DNA of 34,153 bases from Hyphomicrobiales bacterium (lineage in GTDB: Bacteria; Pseudomonadota; Alphaproteobacteria; Rhizobiales; Xanthobacteraceae). The stretch spans positions 1 through 34,153 of the forward strand of contig JACQTM010000058.1 of NCBI GenBank assembly GCA_016210825.1, written 5' to 3'. Positions within the stretch are counted from its first letter, which is position 1, and the number at the start of each line of letters is the position of its first letter. The position numbers were made by a program, and so were the translations under genes. The notes beneath the pieces are model-generated. The model had not been told where the DNA came from. It did no database searches and was given only the letters and a program-made list of their open reading frames with translations. Shown piece after piece: positions 24,208-32,038 of the stretch.

Positions 24208-25713
24208 ATGGCTGACGCCCCGAAGCTCGTGTTTGCACCCTTCGGGGCCGCAAAAGTCCCGCCCAAAACCGGCGTTCTTGTGGTGTTCTGCGACGAGGAG
24301 CTCAAACTCGGCTCGGCCACCCGCCAGGCGCTTAAAGGCGCGGGCGACCTGATCGCGCGCGCGGCCGCGTCGGATCGCTTCACCGGAAAGAGCGGGTCGG
24401 CGCTCGATATCGTGGCGCCAACAGGACTCAAGGCCGCGCGGCTGGTCGTGATCGGCACGGGCAAAGAGGCACTCAAAGCGCAGGACCTGGTCAAGCTCGG
24501 CGGTGCCGCCACCGGCCGCATTCCTGCTAACGCGGCGCACGCGACGATCATTGCCGAAATGCCGGGCGGCGCAATGAAGCCCGACCAGGCCGCCGAACTC
24601 GCGCTCGGTGCGACGCTGCGCGTTTACGCCTTCGATCGCTACAAGACGAAGCGCAAGGAGGGCGAGGAGCCGCCGAGCCGGCGCGATATCGTTATCGCGG
24701 TGGGCGATGTCGCGCGCACACGCAAGGCCTGGAGCCGGAATGAGGCGGTGGCGAACGGCGTCGTGTTCGCGCGTGATCTCGTCAATGAGCCGGCCAACGT
24801 TCTCTACCCAGAGGAATTCGCCCGCCGCGCCGGAAAGCTGCGCAACCTCGCCGTCAGCAACGACGAGCTTGACGTAACCGCGATGAAGAAACTTGGCATG
24901 CACGCGCTGCTCGGCGTCGGCCAGGGTTCGGCGCGCGCGAGCCGCGTCGTCGTCATGCGCTGGAAGGGCGGCAAATCCGGCGCCGACCCGGTCGCCTTCG
25001 TCGGCAAGGGCGTGTGCTTTGACACTGGCGGCATCTCGATCAAGCCGGCGGCGAGCATGGAGGACATGAAGGGCGACATGGCGGGCGCTGCCTGCGTTGT
25101 CGGCTTGATACAGGCGCTCGCCGCGCGGAAAGCCCACGTGAACGCCGTCGGCGTCATCGGCCTTGTCGAGAACATGCCCGCCGGCAACGCGCAGCGGCCG
25201 GGCGACATCGTCAAATCCATGTCGGGGCAGACGATCGAGATCATCAACACCGACGCCGAGGGCCGCCTCGTGCTCGCCGATGTGCTCTGGTACACGGCGA
25301 AACGCTTCGAGCCGAAATTCATGATCGATCTCGCGACGCTGACCGGCGCGATCATCGTCTCGCTTGGCCACGAATATGCCGGGCTGTTCGCAAACGACGA
25401 CAAGCTCGCGGAACGTTTGACTAAGATGGGGGAGGCGACGGGTGAGAAAGTCTGGCGCATGCCGCTCGGACCGGAATACGACAAGCAAATCGATTCGAAA
25501 TTCGCCGACGTGAAGAATACCGGCGGGCGCATGGGCGGCGCGATCACGGCGGCGCAATTTCTCCAGCGCTTCGTCGGCAAGACGCCATGGGCGCATCTCG
25601 ACATCGCCGGCACCGGCTTCGCCTCGCCGCAGAACGACATCAACAAAAGCTGGGGCTCGGGCTTCGGCGTTCGCCTGCTCGATGCATTGGTGGCGGAGTA
25701 TTACGAGAAGTGA
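24208..25713 (+). CDS. pepA: Leucyl aminopeptidase PepA
   Basis: Cytosolic two-metal M17 aminopeptidase, 501 aa, that removes N-terminal residues from peptides; in E. coli the family also binds DNA. The N-terminal macro-like domain precedes a catalytic domain with the metal- and substrate-binding Lys and Asp residues in VGKGVCFDTGGISIKPA and MKGDMAGAA, and the signature NTDAEGRLVL. ATAAGGACC precedes the ATG at 24208; an earlier in-frame ATG would add 29 Arg/Pro-rich residues and is unlikely. A second copy of the last 53 bases of this gene appears at 26015-26067. Confidence 0.95.
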   Translation: MADAPKLVFAPFGAAKVPPKTGVLVVFCDEELKLGSATRQALKGAGDLIARAAASDRFTGKSGSALDIVAPTGLKAARLVVIGTGKEALKAQDLVKLGGAATGRIPANAAHATIIAEMPGGAMKPDQAAELALGATLRVYAFDRYKTKRKEGEEPPSRRDIVIAVGDVARTRKAWSRNEAVANGVVFARDLVNEPANVLYPEEFARRAGKLRNLAVSNDELDVTAMKKLGMHALLGVGQGSARASRVVVMRWKGGKSGADPVAFVGKGVCFDTGGISIKPAASMEDMKGDMAGAACVVGLIQALAARKAHVNAVGVIGLVENMPAGNAQRPGDIVKSMSGQTIEIINTDAEGRLVLADVLWYTAKRFEPKFMIDLATLTGAIIVSLGHEYAGLFANDDKLAERLTKMGEATGEKVWRMPLGPEYDKQIDSKFADVKNTGGRMGGAITAAQFLQRFVGKTPWAHLDIAGTGFASPQNDINKSWGSGFGVRLLDALVAEYYEK

Positions 25714-25722
25714 GATTCGGCC

Positions 25723-25986
25723 ATGAAACCGAAACGCAGCGAAGTTATCGACGTTCTCGAAACCCTCATGCAACGCATCGCTGGCTATCCAGACGCGGCA
25801 CTGCGGGAATTGATGCAGGCGATGGATAAAATCGAGAGGAAGCATGACCTGCTCTATCGCCTCAGCGATGACGAGCGGGCGGCAGTGCAGGAAGGTCCTG
25901 CCCAAGCGAAGCGAGGCGAGTTTGCGACGGACGAAGAAGTTGAGGCGATCTTTGCACGTCATCGCAGGCGAAAGATTCGTAAGTGA
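25723..25986 (+). CDS. ParD-like antitoxin, orphan
   Basis: An 87-aa highly charged, helical protein. Its C-terminal half (LSDDERAAVQEG, then AKRGEFATDEEVEAIFARHR) resembles antitoxin-type proteins that pair with ParE/RelE toxins. The N-terminal half (VLETLMQRIAGYPDAALREL) is not recognised. The toxin gene that would normally follow is absent: the next sequence is the second pepA 3' end and a glycosylase-like gene. It starts nine bases after the pepA stop with no strong ribosome-binding site, so it may be read by coupling. Resemblance is moderate and the antitoxin role is inference. Confidence 0.6.
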   Translation: MKPKRSEVIDVLETLMQRIAGYPDAALRELMQAMDKIERKHDLLYRLSDDERAAVQEGPAQAKRGEFATDEEVEAIFARHRRRKIRK

Positions 25987-26008
25987 CAGATACTCGTTGC
26001 AGCTAAAG

Positions 26009-26067
26009 CTCGGAGCTTCGGCGGGCGCCTGCTCGATACGCTCGTGGCGGAGCATTATGAGAAGTGA
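26009..26067 (+). pseudogene. Detached second copy of the pepA 3' end
   Basis: The bases 26015-26067 match the last 53 bases of pepA (25661-25713) at 45 positions by my count, including the stop codon, without gaps. The encoded tail would be FGGRLLDTLVAEHYEK against FGVRLLDALVAEYYEK in the intact gene. Similarity extends a few bases upstream (GCTCGG) with a one-base shift and then stops. No start codon or domain belongs to it. It lies 22 bases after the ParD-like gene and touches the start of the glycosylase-like gene. Confidence 0.88.
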
Positions 26068-26704
26068 TGCGCGAATTGCTTCGCGTTTACGTACCAGAGA
26101 CGGAACAGCACGAATGTTTTTGGCCGACGACCGTCCAAGGACGCTCCGAGACGCAACGGAAATAAAGCGTCGTCGAAAATTGCTTGCTGAGCCACATATG
26201 CGCGGACTGCGCGAATACGTCGAAAGCCTGCGGTCAAGAGAAATCCAGGTGCCTGATTTTGACCCTATGGACGCGGGTATCGATGCACAGGCCCTTTTTC
26301 TATTTGAAAAGCCCGGCCCTCTAGCCGCTGCATCCGGCTTTATTAGTCGCAACAATGACGACCCGACTGCCGAGGCTACTTTCAATTTTATGGTCGAGGC
26401 TGAAATCCCTCGCAGCAAAATTGCGATTTGGAATGTCATTCCGTGGTGGGATGGACAAATTCAGCTAAACGTGGAGCAAAGAAATCGCGGCATAGAAAAG
26501 CGTTTCGTGCTCGTTTCGCTTCTTCCTCGTTTGACAGCGATCATGTTCGTAGGTCGAAACGCAGCTCGGGTATTACCGCTGTTCGCCAACGTAAAGTACT
26601 GCTACGAATCTGCGCATCCGTCCGCGCGCGTGCGAGCTAGATACCCCAAGCGTTGGCGTTCAATTCCCAGCAAATGGGCCCAAGTGAAGTCGCATTTCAC
26701 ATAA
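26057..26704 (+). CDS. Uracil-DNA glycosylase superfamily protein
   Basis: A 215-aa protein resembling a branch of the uracil-DNA glycosylase superfamily, which excises deaminated bases from DNA. Matching segments are VPDFDPMDAGIDAQALFLFE, KPGPLAAASGFISRNNDDPT, IWNVIPWWDG and the C-terminal ESAHPSARVRARYPKRW, in which HPS resembles the family's H-S-P loop. The first 120 bases are less conserved. The ATG at 26057 has GGCGGAG upstream but lies inside the pepA 3' copy; the ATG at 26114 is an equally good alternative (196 aa). Composition is visibly lower in G+C than neighbours: I count 29 of 60 at 26341-26400. Probably acquired. Confidence 0.75.
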   Translation: MRSDARIASRLRTRDGTARMFLADDRPRTLRDATEIKRRRKLLAEPHMRGLREYVESLRSREIQVPDFDPMDAGIDAQALFLFEKPGPLAAASGFISRNNDDPTAEATFNFMVEAEIPRSKIAIWNVIPWWDGQIQLNVEQRNRGIEKRFVLVSLLPRLTAIMFVGRNAARVLPLFANVKYCYESAHPSARVRARYPKRWRSIPSKWAQVKSHFT

Positions 26705-26774
26705 AGCTCATCGTTTCGTTTCTACAAATGACTTGTCATCGTTTCTGAACGCTGCAGCTAATGCAAAGTTACCC

Positions 26775-27227
26775 ATGACCGAAGTCCTCTTCTACCACCT
26801 GCACCGTCAGCCGCTGGAGCGCGTGCTACCGCCGCTCTTGGAAAAATCGCTCGAACGTGGCTGGCGCGTGGTTGTGCAGACCTCGTCGGAGGAGCGTGTC
26901 GAGGCGCTTGACGCGCATCTTTGGACCTATCGCGACGACGGTTTCTTGCCGCACGGCTTGGCAAGCGAGACGGAAGCCGCGGTTCAGCCGGTGCTGCTGA
27001 CGACGACCGAGCAAAATCCTAATTCCGCGAATGTGCGCTTTCTTATCGACGGCGCGCCGGTGCCGGATAATGTCAGCGCCTATCAACGCATCGTCCTTAT
27101 CTTTGACGGCGAGGATGAAGAGGCGGTCACCGCCGCGCGCGCGCATTGGAGCGCCGTGAAGGCGAAAGGGTTCGAGGCGACCTATTGGCAGCCGGATGAA
27201 CAGGGGCGCTGGGTCAAGAAAGCTTAG
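26775..27227 (+). CDS. holC: DNA polymerase III subunit chi
   Basis: The chi subunit, 150 aa, of the clamp-loader assembly of DNA polymerase III, linking it to single-strand-binding protein. The opening EVLFYHLHRQPLERVLPPLL and the later GFLPHGLA, FDGEDEEAV and YWQPDEQGRWVKKA are all typical. I chose the ATG at 26775 because the family begins there; an upstream in-frame ATG at 26733 would add unrelated residues. In relatives holC commonly follows pepA; here two accessory genes separate them. Confidence 0.92.
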   Translation: MTEVLFYHLHRQPLERVLPPLLEKSLERGWRVVVQTSSEERVEALDAHLWTYRDDGFLPHGLASETEAAVQPVLLTTTEQNPNSANVRFLIDGAPVPDNVSAYQRIVLIFDGEDEEAVTAARAHWSAVKAKGFEATYWQPDEQGRWVKKA

Positions 27228-27321
27228 AGCATGATGAAGATTGCAGTAGGAGCGGCATCATCTCCCCGCACGTGCGAGCCTAGCGATTAATGAATACATA
27301 AATTCGTCGCCATCGCCCCGG

Positions 27322-27642
27322 TCACTCCTTGCCAAATTGCTTGCGCAATTCGCCCTTGGCGGCATTGAGCACGCGCTTTCGCGAGGCTGGTAGATTCCTT
27401 CCGGCGCGGTTGATGAAAAATGTCAGCATCGACAATGCCGAGTGGTACGGATCGGACTTCCGTCTGCGGCTACGTTCGGCGGAGCGTTTGAGCGAGGCCG
27501 CGATCCGCTTCGGATCATTCAGGGTGAATACGCCCCGCCTGAGATCGAGAGCGTTGCTATGTTCGGTCACTGCCTGCGACCATCGCCGCCGCGCGCCTGG
27601 CCGACGTACATGCAGGGCCTTCGCAGTTGCTTTCGACGCCAT
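27322..27642 (-). CDS. DUF3175-family protein
   Basis: A 106-aa basic protein matching my recollection of DUF3175: RRWSQAVTEHSNALDLRRGV, FTLNDPKRIAASLKRSAERS, then SALSMLTFFINRAGRNLPAS. Its role is unknown. It is on the minus strand, alone, between holC and the lipoprotein gene. The many Lys and Arg residues suggest a nucleic-acid partner, but this is speculation. Confidence 0.8.
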   Translation of the reverse strand: MASKATAKALHVRRPGARRRWSQAVTEHSNALDLRRGVFTLNDPKRIAASLKRSAERSRRRKSDPYHSALSMLTFFINRAGRNLPASRKRVLNAAKGELRKQFGKE

Positions 27643-27759
27643 GGTTACGTAGCGCCATCCATTTTGGTGCGTTCCAGCTTGCCCGCGCCTAAGGCGGCTG
27701 TCCCCGGTAACTATGCCGCAGGTATTGCCTTGCTCGTGACGTAAAGACCGTTTTGCGTT

Positions 27760-28572
27760 ATGAAAAATACGATGACGGGCAAGACCCGGGGCTTGGCCGT
27801 GCAGGGTATGTTGTATAACGCGAAAATCTGGCTGCGGGGTCCGCGAACGGCACTTTTTGTGGTGCCGGCGCTATTTCTTACGGCTTGTGCTGCCGACCAG
27901 ATCGTCGCCACCAATACCAAATCCAGCGTTTTTGATAAGCCCGACTGGGCGGTCTCCAGCTGGGATCTGGCGGGTTCGCAGAAAAAGTCTGCCCGTGAGG
28001 TCAAGCCCGAGGAGCTCGTCGGTGCCGACGGGCTATGTGCCAGCCTGGCCCCGGCGCAGCCGCCGGAACCCGCTCCGCCTTTGCCATCTGATGTGGCCCC
28101 AACACCGCCACCTGTCATTTCTATGTCCAACAGCTTCACCAGTGAGGGACGAAGCCCGGTGGCCGCAGCTCCGGCACCAGCACCCGGACCTCAGTCGGGC
28201 GGCGCGCCATCACTGACCGGCGGGATCGCGTTGGACATGACCGAGTGCCAAGTGGTGCAGCGCGCCGGCATAATTGCCGATCGCGTTGAGATCGGTGCCA
28301 ACGAGCGCAATGAGCGCGCGGTGACGCTGACCTTCATGCGCGGCGAGCGGCCGGGCATTTATCGCTTTGTCGCCGGCCGCCTGGTGTCGATCGAGCGCGG
28401 GCCCACTCCGCCGCCCGAGCCAAAGCCCGTCAAGCAAGCCAAACCCGCCAAGAAGATTGCAAAGCCGGCCGCGCCCAAGCCGGCGGATAACTGGCCTTCA
28501 GATCCCAAGCCGTCGAATGCCGTCCAATCGGCGCCGCTGAGGGAGCCGACAAAGATTACCGTCGGGCGTTGA
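27760..28572 (+). CDS. Proline-rich lipoprotein, conserved in Rhizobiales-type genomes
   Basis: Predicted lipoprotein, 270 aa from this ATG. A lipobox LTAC (FVVPALFLTACAADQI) follows a basic N-region and hydrophobic stretch, so the cysteine would be lipidated. Pro/Ala-rich linkers surround a small folded core, LDMTECQVVQRAG through RPGIYRFVAGRLVSIER, which I have seen described only as hypothetical. The end is a Lys/Pro-rich tail. A later ATG at 27808 would still keep the lipobox and is a real alternative. It stands alone on its transcript. Confidence 0.78.
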   Translation: MKNTMTGKTRGLAVQGMLYNAKIWLRGPRTALFVVPALFLTACAADQIVATNTKSSVFDKPDWAVSSWDLAGSQKKSAREVKPEELVGADGLCASLAPAQPPEPAPPLPSDVAPTPPPVISMSNSFTSEGRSPVAAAPAPAPGPQSGGAPSLTGGIALDMTECQVVQRAGIIADRVEIGANERNERAVTLTFMRGERPGIYRFVAGRLVSIERGPTPPPEPKPVKQAKPAKKIAKPAAPKPADNWPSDPKPSNAVQSAPLREPTKITVGR

Positions 28573-28680
28573 TCGCATCCCGTGATCGGCAGCTGGGCGT
28601 TGCGCGTCGCCGCGCGCGGCGCGATCCCCGCCTGGGCGGATGTAAAGATGCCGCCGCATTCAATTTCGCAGGAGGCCATC

Positions 28681-29499
28681 ATGTGTGTTCCGGGATGCGA
28701 GCAAGCCGTACGGCACGCACTGTCGCGCCGCGGCTTTTTCAAGAGCGCTGCGGCGGCGAGTTTCGCCGCGACATTCGTTTCGCCCGTGTTGGCTGAGGCT
28801 GCGCCGCGCCGGTTCAAATCCGCAGTCGACCTTACCCACACCATGTCGCCGGAATTCCCAACCTACTTCGGTGTGCCGGGGATCGAGTTCGAGAAGAAAT
28901 TCGATTTCAAAAAAGACGGCTTCAATCTGAATTGGTGGCGGATCATCGAGCATGCCGGCACGCATATGGATGCGCCGATCCATTTCTCCGAATCCGGGGC
29001 CACCGTGGAGAAGATCACGGTTGACGCGCTCGTTGTGCCACTCGCGGTGATCGACGTCTCCGCCAAGGCGGCGAAAGATCCCGACTATCTGCTCTCGCGC
29101 CAGGATCTCGGGATTTACGAAAAGCGGCACGGGCGGCTGCCGGACAATAGCTGCGTCGCCATGCATTCCGGCTGGGCGCGTCACGCAGGCGACGCGGTGA
29201 AATTTACCGGCAAGGATGTTGCGGGTGTCTTCCATTTCCCCGGCTTTTCACCCGAGGCGGCGCAATGGATGCTGACTTCGCGCAGGGTGGCAGGGCTTGC
29301 CGTCGATACGCTTTCGCTCGACCACGGCCCCTCCAAGGACTTCAAGACCCACTATCTTTGGCTGCCGTCCGGCCGCTGGGGGCTCGAAAACGTTGCCAAT
29401 CTCGACAAGGTTCCGCCTGCTGGCGCAACCCTCGTAGTCGGCATGGCCAAAGTGAAGGGCGCGACCGGCGGCCCAGCACGGCTGATCGCATTGGTCTAG
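28681..29499 (+). CDS. Tat-exported cyclase-family (kynurenine formamidase-like) hydrolase
   Basis: A 272-aa protein of the cyclase family (kynurenine formamidase and relatives), metal-dependent hydrolases. A twin-arginine signal SRRGFFKSAAAA (R16-R17) and an AEA cleavage region point to folded export to the periplasm. The metal-binding motif is HAGTHMDAPIHF with H91, H95 and D97; later motifs include DTLSLDHGPS. The substrate is unknown. The ATG at 28681 follows AGGAGG, a strong ribosome-binding site. It converges with the DinB gene with four bases between stops. Confidence 0.85.
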   Translation: MCVPGCEQAVRHALSRRGFFKSAAAASFAATFVSPVLAEAAPRRFKSAVDLTHTMSPEFPTYFGVPGIEFEKKFDFKKDGFNLNWWRIIEHAGTHMDAPIHFSESGATVEKITVDALVVPLAVIDVSAKAAKDPDYLLSRQDLGIYEKRHGRLPDNSCVAMHSGWARHAGDAVKFTGKDVAGVFHFPGFSPEAAQWMLTSRRVAGLAVDTLSLDHGPSKDFKTHYLWLPSGRWGLENVANLDKVPPAGATLVVGMAKVKGATGGPARLIALV

Positions 29500-29503
29500 C
29501 GGT

Positions 29504-30037
29504 CTAATCGAGCTTGCGCATCGCGCCCATCCCGCTCTCGCGCTGAAAGACGATGAGGTCGAGGGATTGGGCGTCGCCGGTGATCGCCGTGAGTAGGCAA
29601 TGCGCCTGGCCGCGATGGTGGGTCTGGTGGTTGAAGAAATGGTCGAGCGCGGGGGCGAGTTCTTGTTCAATGGTCACGGGGTTGACGATGGTGCGATAGC
29701 GGAAGGGCTTCGTCAGATCGCTTTCGGAAAGTCCATCGATATAGCGCGAGATGCGCGCGTCCTCAGCGCGCCGCGCTGCGCGCAAAGTCGCAAGATCATC
29801 GTAGATGATGGCGTCGAGTTTGGTCAGGCCCTTGCCTGGTCCTTCGCCGGTGAAGCGGTACATCCAGATCAGGTCGCCAACGAGGAGATGATTGAGGGTG
29901 CCGTGCATCGACTTGAAAAAGGCGCCGCGATTGGCGCAGTAATCGGCATCGGCAAGCGCGGCCGCACCATCGTAGATGCGTTCGTTGGCCCAGTGGTTAT
30001 AGGCGGCAAACATCACGTAGCGGGATTTCATCGTCAT
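29504..30037 (-). CDS. DinB-family protein
   Basis: A 177-aa four-helix-bundle protein of the DinB/YfiT superfamily. The expected metal-binding histidines appear as HGTLNHLLVGD and FNHQTHHRGQAH. Family members include thiol-dependent enzymes, but most are uncharacterised and this one cannot be assigned a substrate. I prefer the ATG at 30035-30037 (MTMKSRY); the next ATG two codons on is equivalent. It is divergent from the aquaporin gene. Confidence 0.8.
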   Translation of the reverse strand: MTMKSRYVMFAAYNHWANERIYDGAAALADADYCANRGAFFKSMHGTLNHLLVGDLIWMYRFTGEGPGKGLTKLDAIIYDDLATLRAARRAEDARISRYIDGLSESDLTKPFRYRTIVNPVTIEQELAPALDHFFNHQTHHRGQAHCLLTAITGDAQSLDLIVFQRESGMGAMRKLD

Positions 30038-30167
30038 CTCGCATGCGATCGAACCAAAACACGATATCAACACAGCTTGTTGCGAATTGCGACGAATGAT
30101 GACGGCTCTGCTACGGTCGCATACCGCACGTCACCGATTCGCGAACGCGCGGGCAGAAGAGGACACC

Positions 30168-30896
30168 ATGGCCAAAAGAGCTTCAAGGATCCCCGCCACT
30201 GCGCGGAAGGACTTTATCGATCAGAAATTCATCGCCGAACTCGTCGGCACGCTGGTGTTAATACTTGTAGGATGTGGCGCGATCGCAATCGGCGGCGGCG
30301 GAACCGCACTGCAGATCGGGCTCGCGTTCGGTCTTGCCATTACCGCGATGGCGTATTCGGTCGGCCCCCTTTCGGGCGGCCATTTTAATCCAGCGGTGAC
30401 GGTTGCCATGTGGGCCGCGGGCCGCACCACCGGGTGGGAAGTGTTACGCTATGTGATCGCGCAGGCGATCGGCGCTGTTATCGGTGCCGGCATCCTCGTC
30501 GCCATCCTCAAAGGGCGCGTGGCGGATTTCAACGTCATCGGCTCCAATCTCGGCCAGAATGGATTCGGCCCCGGCGTTCTCGGTGGCTATGGTCCTTTCG
30601 CCGCGATGTTCACCGAGATCGTGGCGACGCTGATCTTCACGCTTGTTATTCTCGGCGTCACCGGTCGTCGCGGCACGCCGGCTTTCGCCGGCTTGATCAT
30701 CGGGCTGACGCTGGCGCTGCTGCATCTGCCGTTCATGAATGTCACGGGCTTGTCGGTGAACCCGGCGCGCAGCCTCGGCCCCGCGGTCTATGCGCAGGGT
30801 GCGGCGCTGACACAACTTTGGGTGTTCATCGTGATGCCGGTGGTCGGTGGCGCGTTAGCAGGCTGGCTGGTGAAAGCGAAGACAATCGACATCTGA
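30168..30896 (+). CDS. aqpZ: Aquaporin Z
   Basis: Inner-membrane water channel, 242 aa, of the MIP family. Six membrane segments and two pore loops with NPA motifs (74-76 in HFNPAVT, 198-200 in VNPARSL) are visible. The selectivity-filter His (H186) stands 12 residues before the second NPA and R201 follows it, the spacing of water-selective AqpZ rather than glycerol facilitators. GAAGAGGA precedes the ATG at 30168. A strong terminator follows. Confidence 0.93.
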   Translation: MAKRASRIPATARKDFIDQKFIAELVGTLVLILVGCGAIAIGGGGTALQIGLAFGLAITAMAYSVGPLSGGHFNPAVTVAMWAAGRTTGWEVLRYVIAQAIGAVIGAGILVAILKGRVADFNVIGSNLGQNGFGPGVLGGYGPFAAMFTEIVATLIFTLVILGVTGRRGTPAFAGLIIGLTLALLHLPFMNVTGLSVNPARSLGPAVYAQGAALTQLWVFIVMPVVGGALAGWLVKAKTIDI

Positions 30897-30932
30897 TCCG
30901 CGCGCCAATCGAGCGGCGAAAAAGCGCAACGC

Positions 30933-30966
30933 AAAACCCCGGCCTCGCGAACGAGACCGGGGTTTT
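30933..30966. terminator. Bidirectional intrinsic terminator
   Basis: AAAACCCCGGCCTCG, a CGAA loop and a CGAGACCGGGGTTTT arm form a 15-bp stem with one G-T pair. An A-run on one side and a T-run on the other let it work on both strands. It sits between convergent aqpZ (ends 30896) and the Tyr-rich peptide gene (ends 30990), so it likely ends both transcripts. Confidence 0.85.
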
Positions 30967-30989
30967 CGACTACTAAATTGGATCGGTGC

Positions 30990-31238
30990 TTAGTAGCAAA
31001 CCCAGTACTTCTTCAGAACCGGGCCATACGGGGTATCAACCCAGTACTTCTTCCAGCAGCTATAGCCATAGCCGTACGAGACGTACGCAGGGGCGCTGTA
31101 GGTGTAGTAGTTCTTGTAGCCGTAGCTGTAGCCGCCCCAATACTTGTGCTTATAGCTGGCCGAGGCCGTGGTCGGGGCGAGCGCCGCCGCGCCAATCGTG
31201 GCGATGGCAGCAATCGCGAGGGTCACCTTGCGGAACAT
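30990..31238 (-). CDS. Small secreted tyrosine-rich protein
   Basis: An 82-aa precursor. Residues 1-27 are a signal peptide (FRKVTLAIAAIATIGAAAL, ending TASA). The mature part of about 55 residues is dominated by Tyr, Lys, Gly and Trp with repeated YGY and KKYW elements (KKYWVDTPYGPVLKKYW is a direct repeat around a turn) and two cysteines. Similar peptides are common in Bradyrhizobium-type genomes as hypothetical proteins. AGGAGA precedes the ATG. The function is unknown; a surface or redox-active coat role is speculation. Confidence 0.82.
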   Translation of the reverse strand: MFRKVTLAIAAIATIGAAALAPTTASASYKHKYWGGYSYGYKNYYTYSAPAYVSYGYGYSCWKKYWVDTPYGPVLKKYWVCY

Positions 31239-31367
31239 CGTAGTGTCTCCTGTGTGTTGGATGTGTTCTCACATCCTGGGCATTCGTCGCGTGGGGGGTG
31301 TGGTCGGTTCAGGCCGTTCCGGCGGATAACGCAAGCGTGACCACGAATCCGAATAATGCTCTAAGTC

Positions 31368-31373
31368 ATTATA
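31368..31373 (-). promoter_or_regulatory. Possible -10 box for the Tyr-rich peptide gene
   Basis: On the minus strand these bases read TATAAT, a perfect -10 consensus, in the only AT-rich patch of the region (31350-31393). No good -35 is found 16-18 bases upstream. Used as a promoter it would give a leader of about 120 bases, containing a GGATGTG/CACATCC hairpin (31259-31276). The same patch may serve ndk in the other direction. Confidence 0.3.
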
Positions 31374-31497
31374 AATACAGAGATATTGTATTTGGTGGGG
31401 GACCATGCGGGCTCGCCCGGCTCGGCTTGCCGCTCAAGGAGACCGCCGCTATAAGCCGCCGACCCTGGTTTCTACCCGCAAAATGAAGGACGATCCG

Positions 31498-31920
31498 ATG
31501 GCGGTCGAGCGGACTTTTTCCATCCTCAAACCCGACGCGACCACGCGCAATTTGACTGGCGCCATCAATGCCATGATCGAGAAGGCGGGCCTGCGCATCA
31601 TCGCGCAAAAACGCATCCGCATGACACTCGCCGAGGCCGAGACGTTCTATGCCGTGCATCGCGAGCGGCCGTTCTTCGGCGAGCTCGTGCAATTCATGAC
31701 CTCGGGACCCGTGGTTGTGCAGGTACTCGAGGGCGACAATGCCATCGCCAAGTATCGCGATGTGATGGGTGCGACCGATCCAGCGAAGGCGGCCGCGGGC
31801 ACAATCCGGAAAGTCCACGCCATGTCAGTTGGGGAGAATTCCGTGCACGGATCCGATGCGCCGGATACCGCGGCGAAGGAAATTGCGCAGTTTTTTTCCG
31901 GCAACGAGATCGTCGGATGA
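31498..31920 (+). CDS. ndk: Nucleoside diphosphate kinase
   Basis: Cytoplasmic kinase, 140 aa, that passes the terminal phosphate from ATP to other nucleoside diphosphates through a phosphohistidine. The phosphate-carrying residue is H117 in ENSVHGSD, and the N-terminal ERTFSILKPDAT is typical. The residues before the active site, GTIRKVHAMSVGENS, are a normal rhizobial variant. GAAGGA lies seven bases before the ATG. Family length matches. Confidence 0.95.
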   Translation: MAVERTFSILKPDATTRNLTGAINAMIEKAGLRIIAQKRIRMTLAEAETFYAVHRERPFFGELVQFMTSGPVVVQVLEGDNAIAKYRDVMGATDPAKAAAGTIRKVHAMSVGENSVHGSDAPDTAAKEIAQFFSGNEIVG

Positions 31921-32038
31921 TTTTCCACTCAGACATCGCTGGCCAAGTTTGCAATGAGGCCGATAGACTAGACGGGATGTCGCGATAGACGCCACCCGGT
32001 CGGATTAGGTAAAAAAATCGAAAGAAGGGGGAATTCAG

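Noticed and set aside
24160..26439. A 759-codon open frame on the minus strand opposite pepA and the genes after it
   Set aside because: It lies wholly antisense to the well-supported pepA and glycosylase-like genes, has an Arg/Ala-biased composition with no domain, and is the expected by-product of GC-rich codon use.
26708..26745. Direct repeat TCATCGTTTC (26708-26717 and 26736-26745) before holC as a possible insertion footprint
   Set aside because: Ten bases with no flanking inverted repeats or element between them is too little to support an insertion event.
31921..32038. Possible manganese (yybP-ykoY) riboswitch upstream of the TerC-family gene
   Set aside because: I could not find the paired conserved loops or a plausible stem arrangement; the AGGGGGAA is just the ribosome-binding site.
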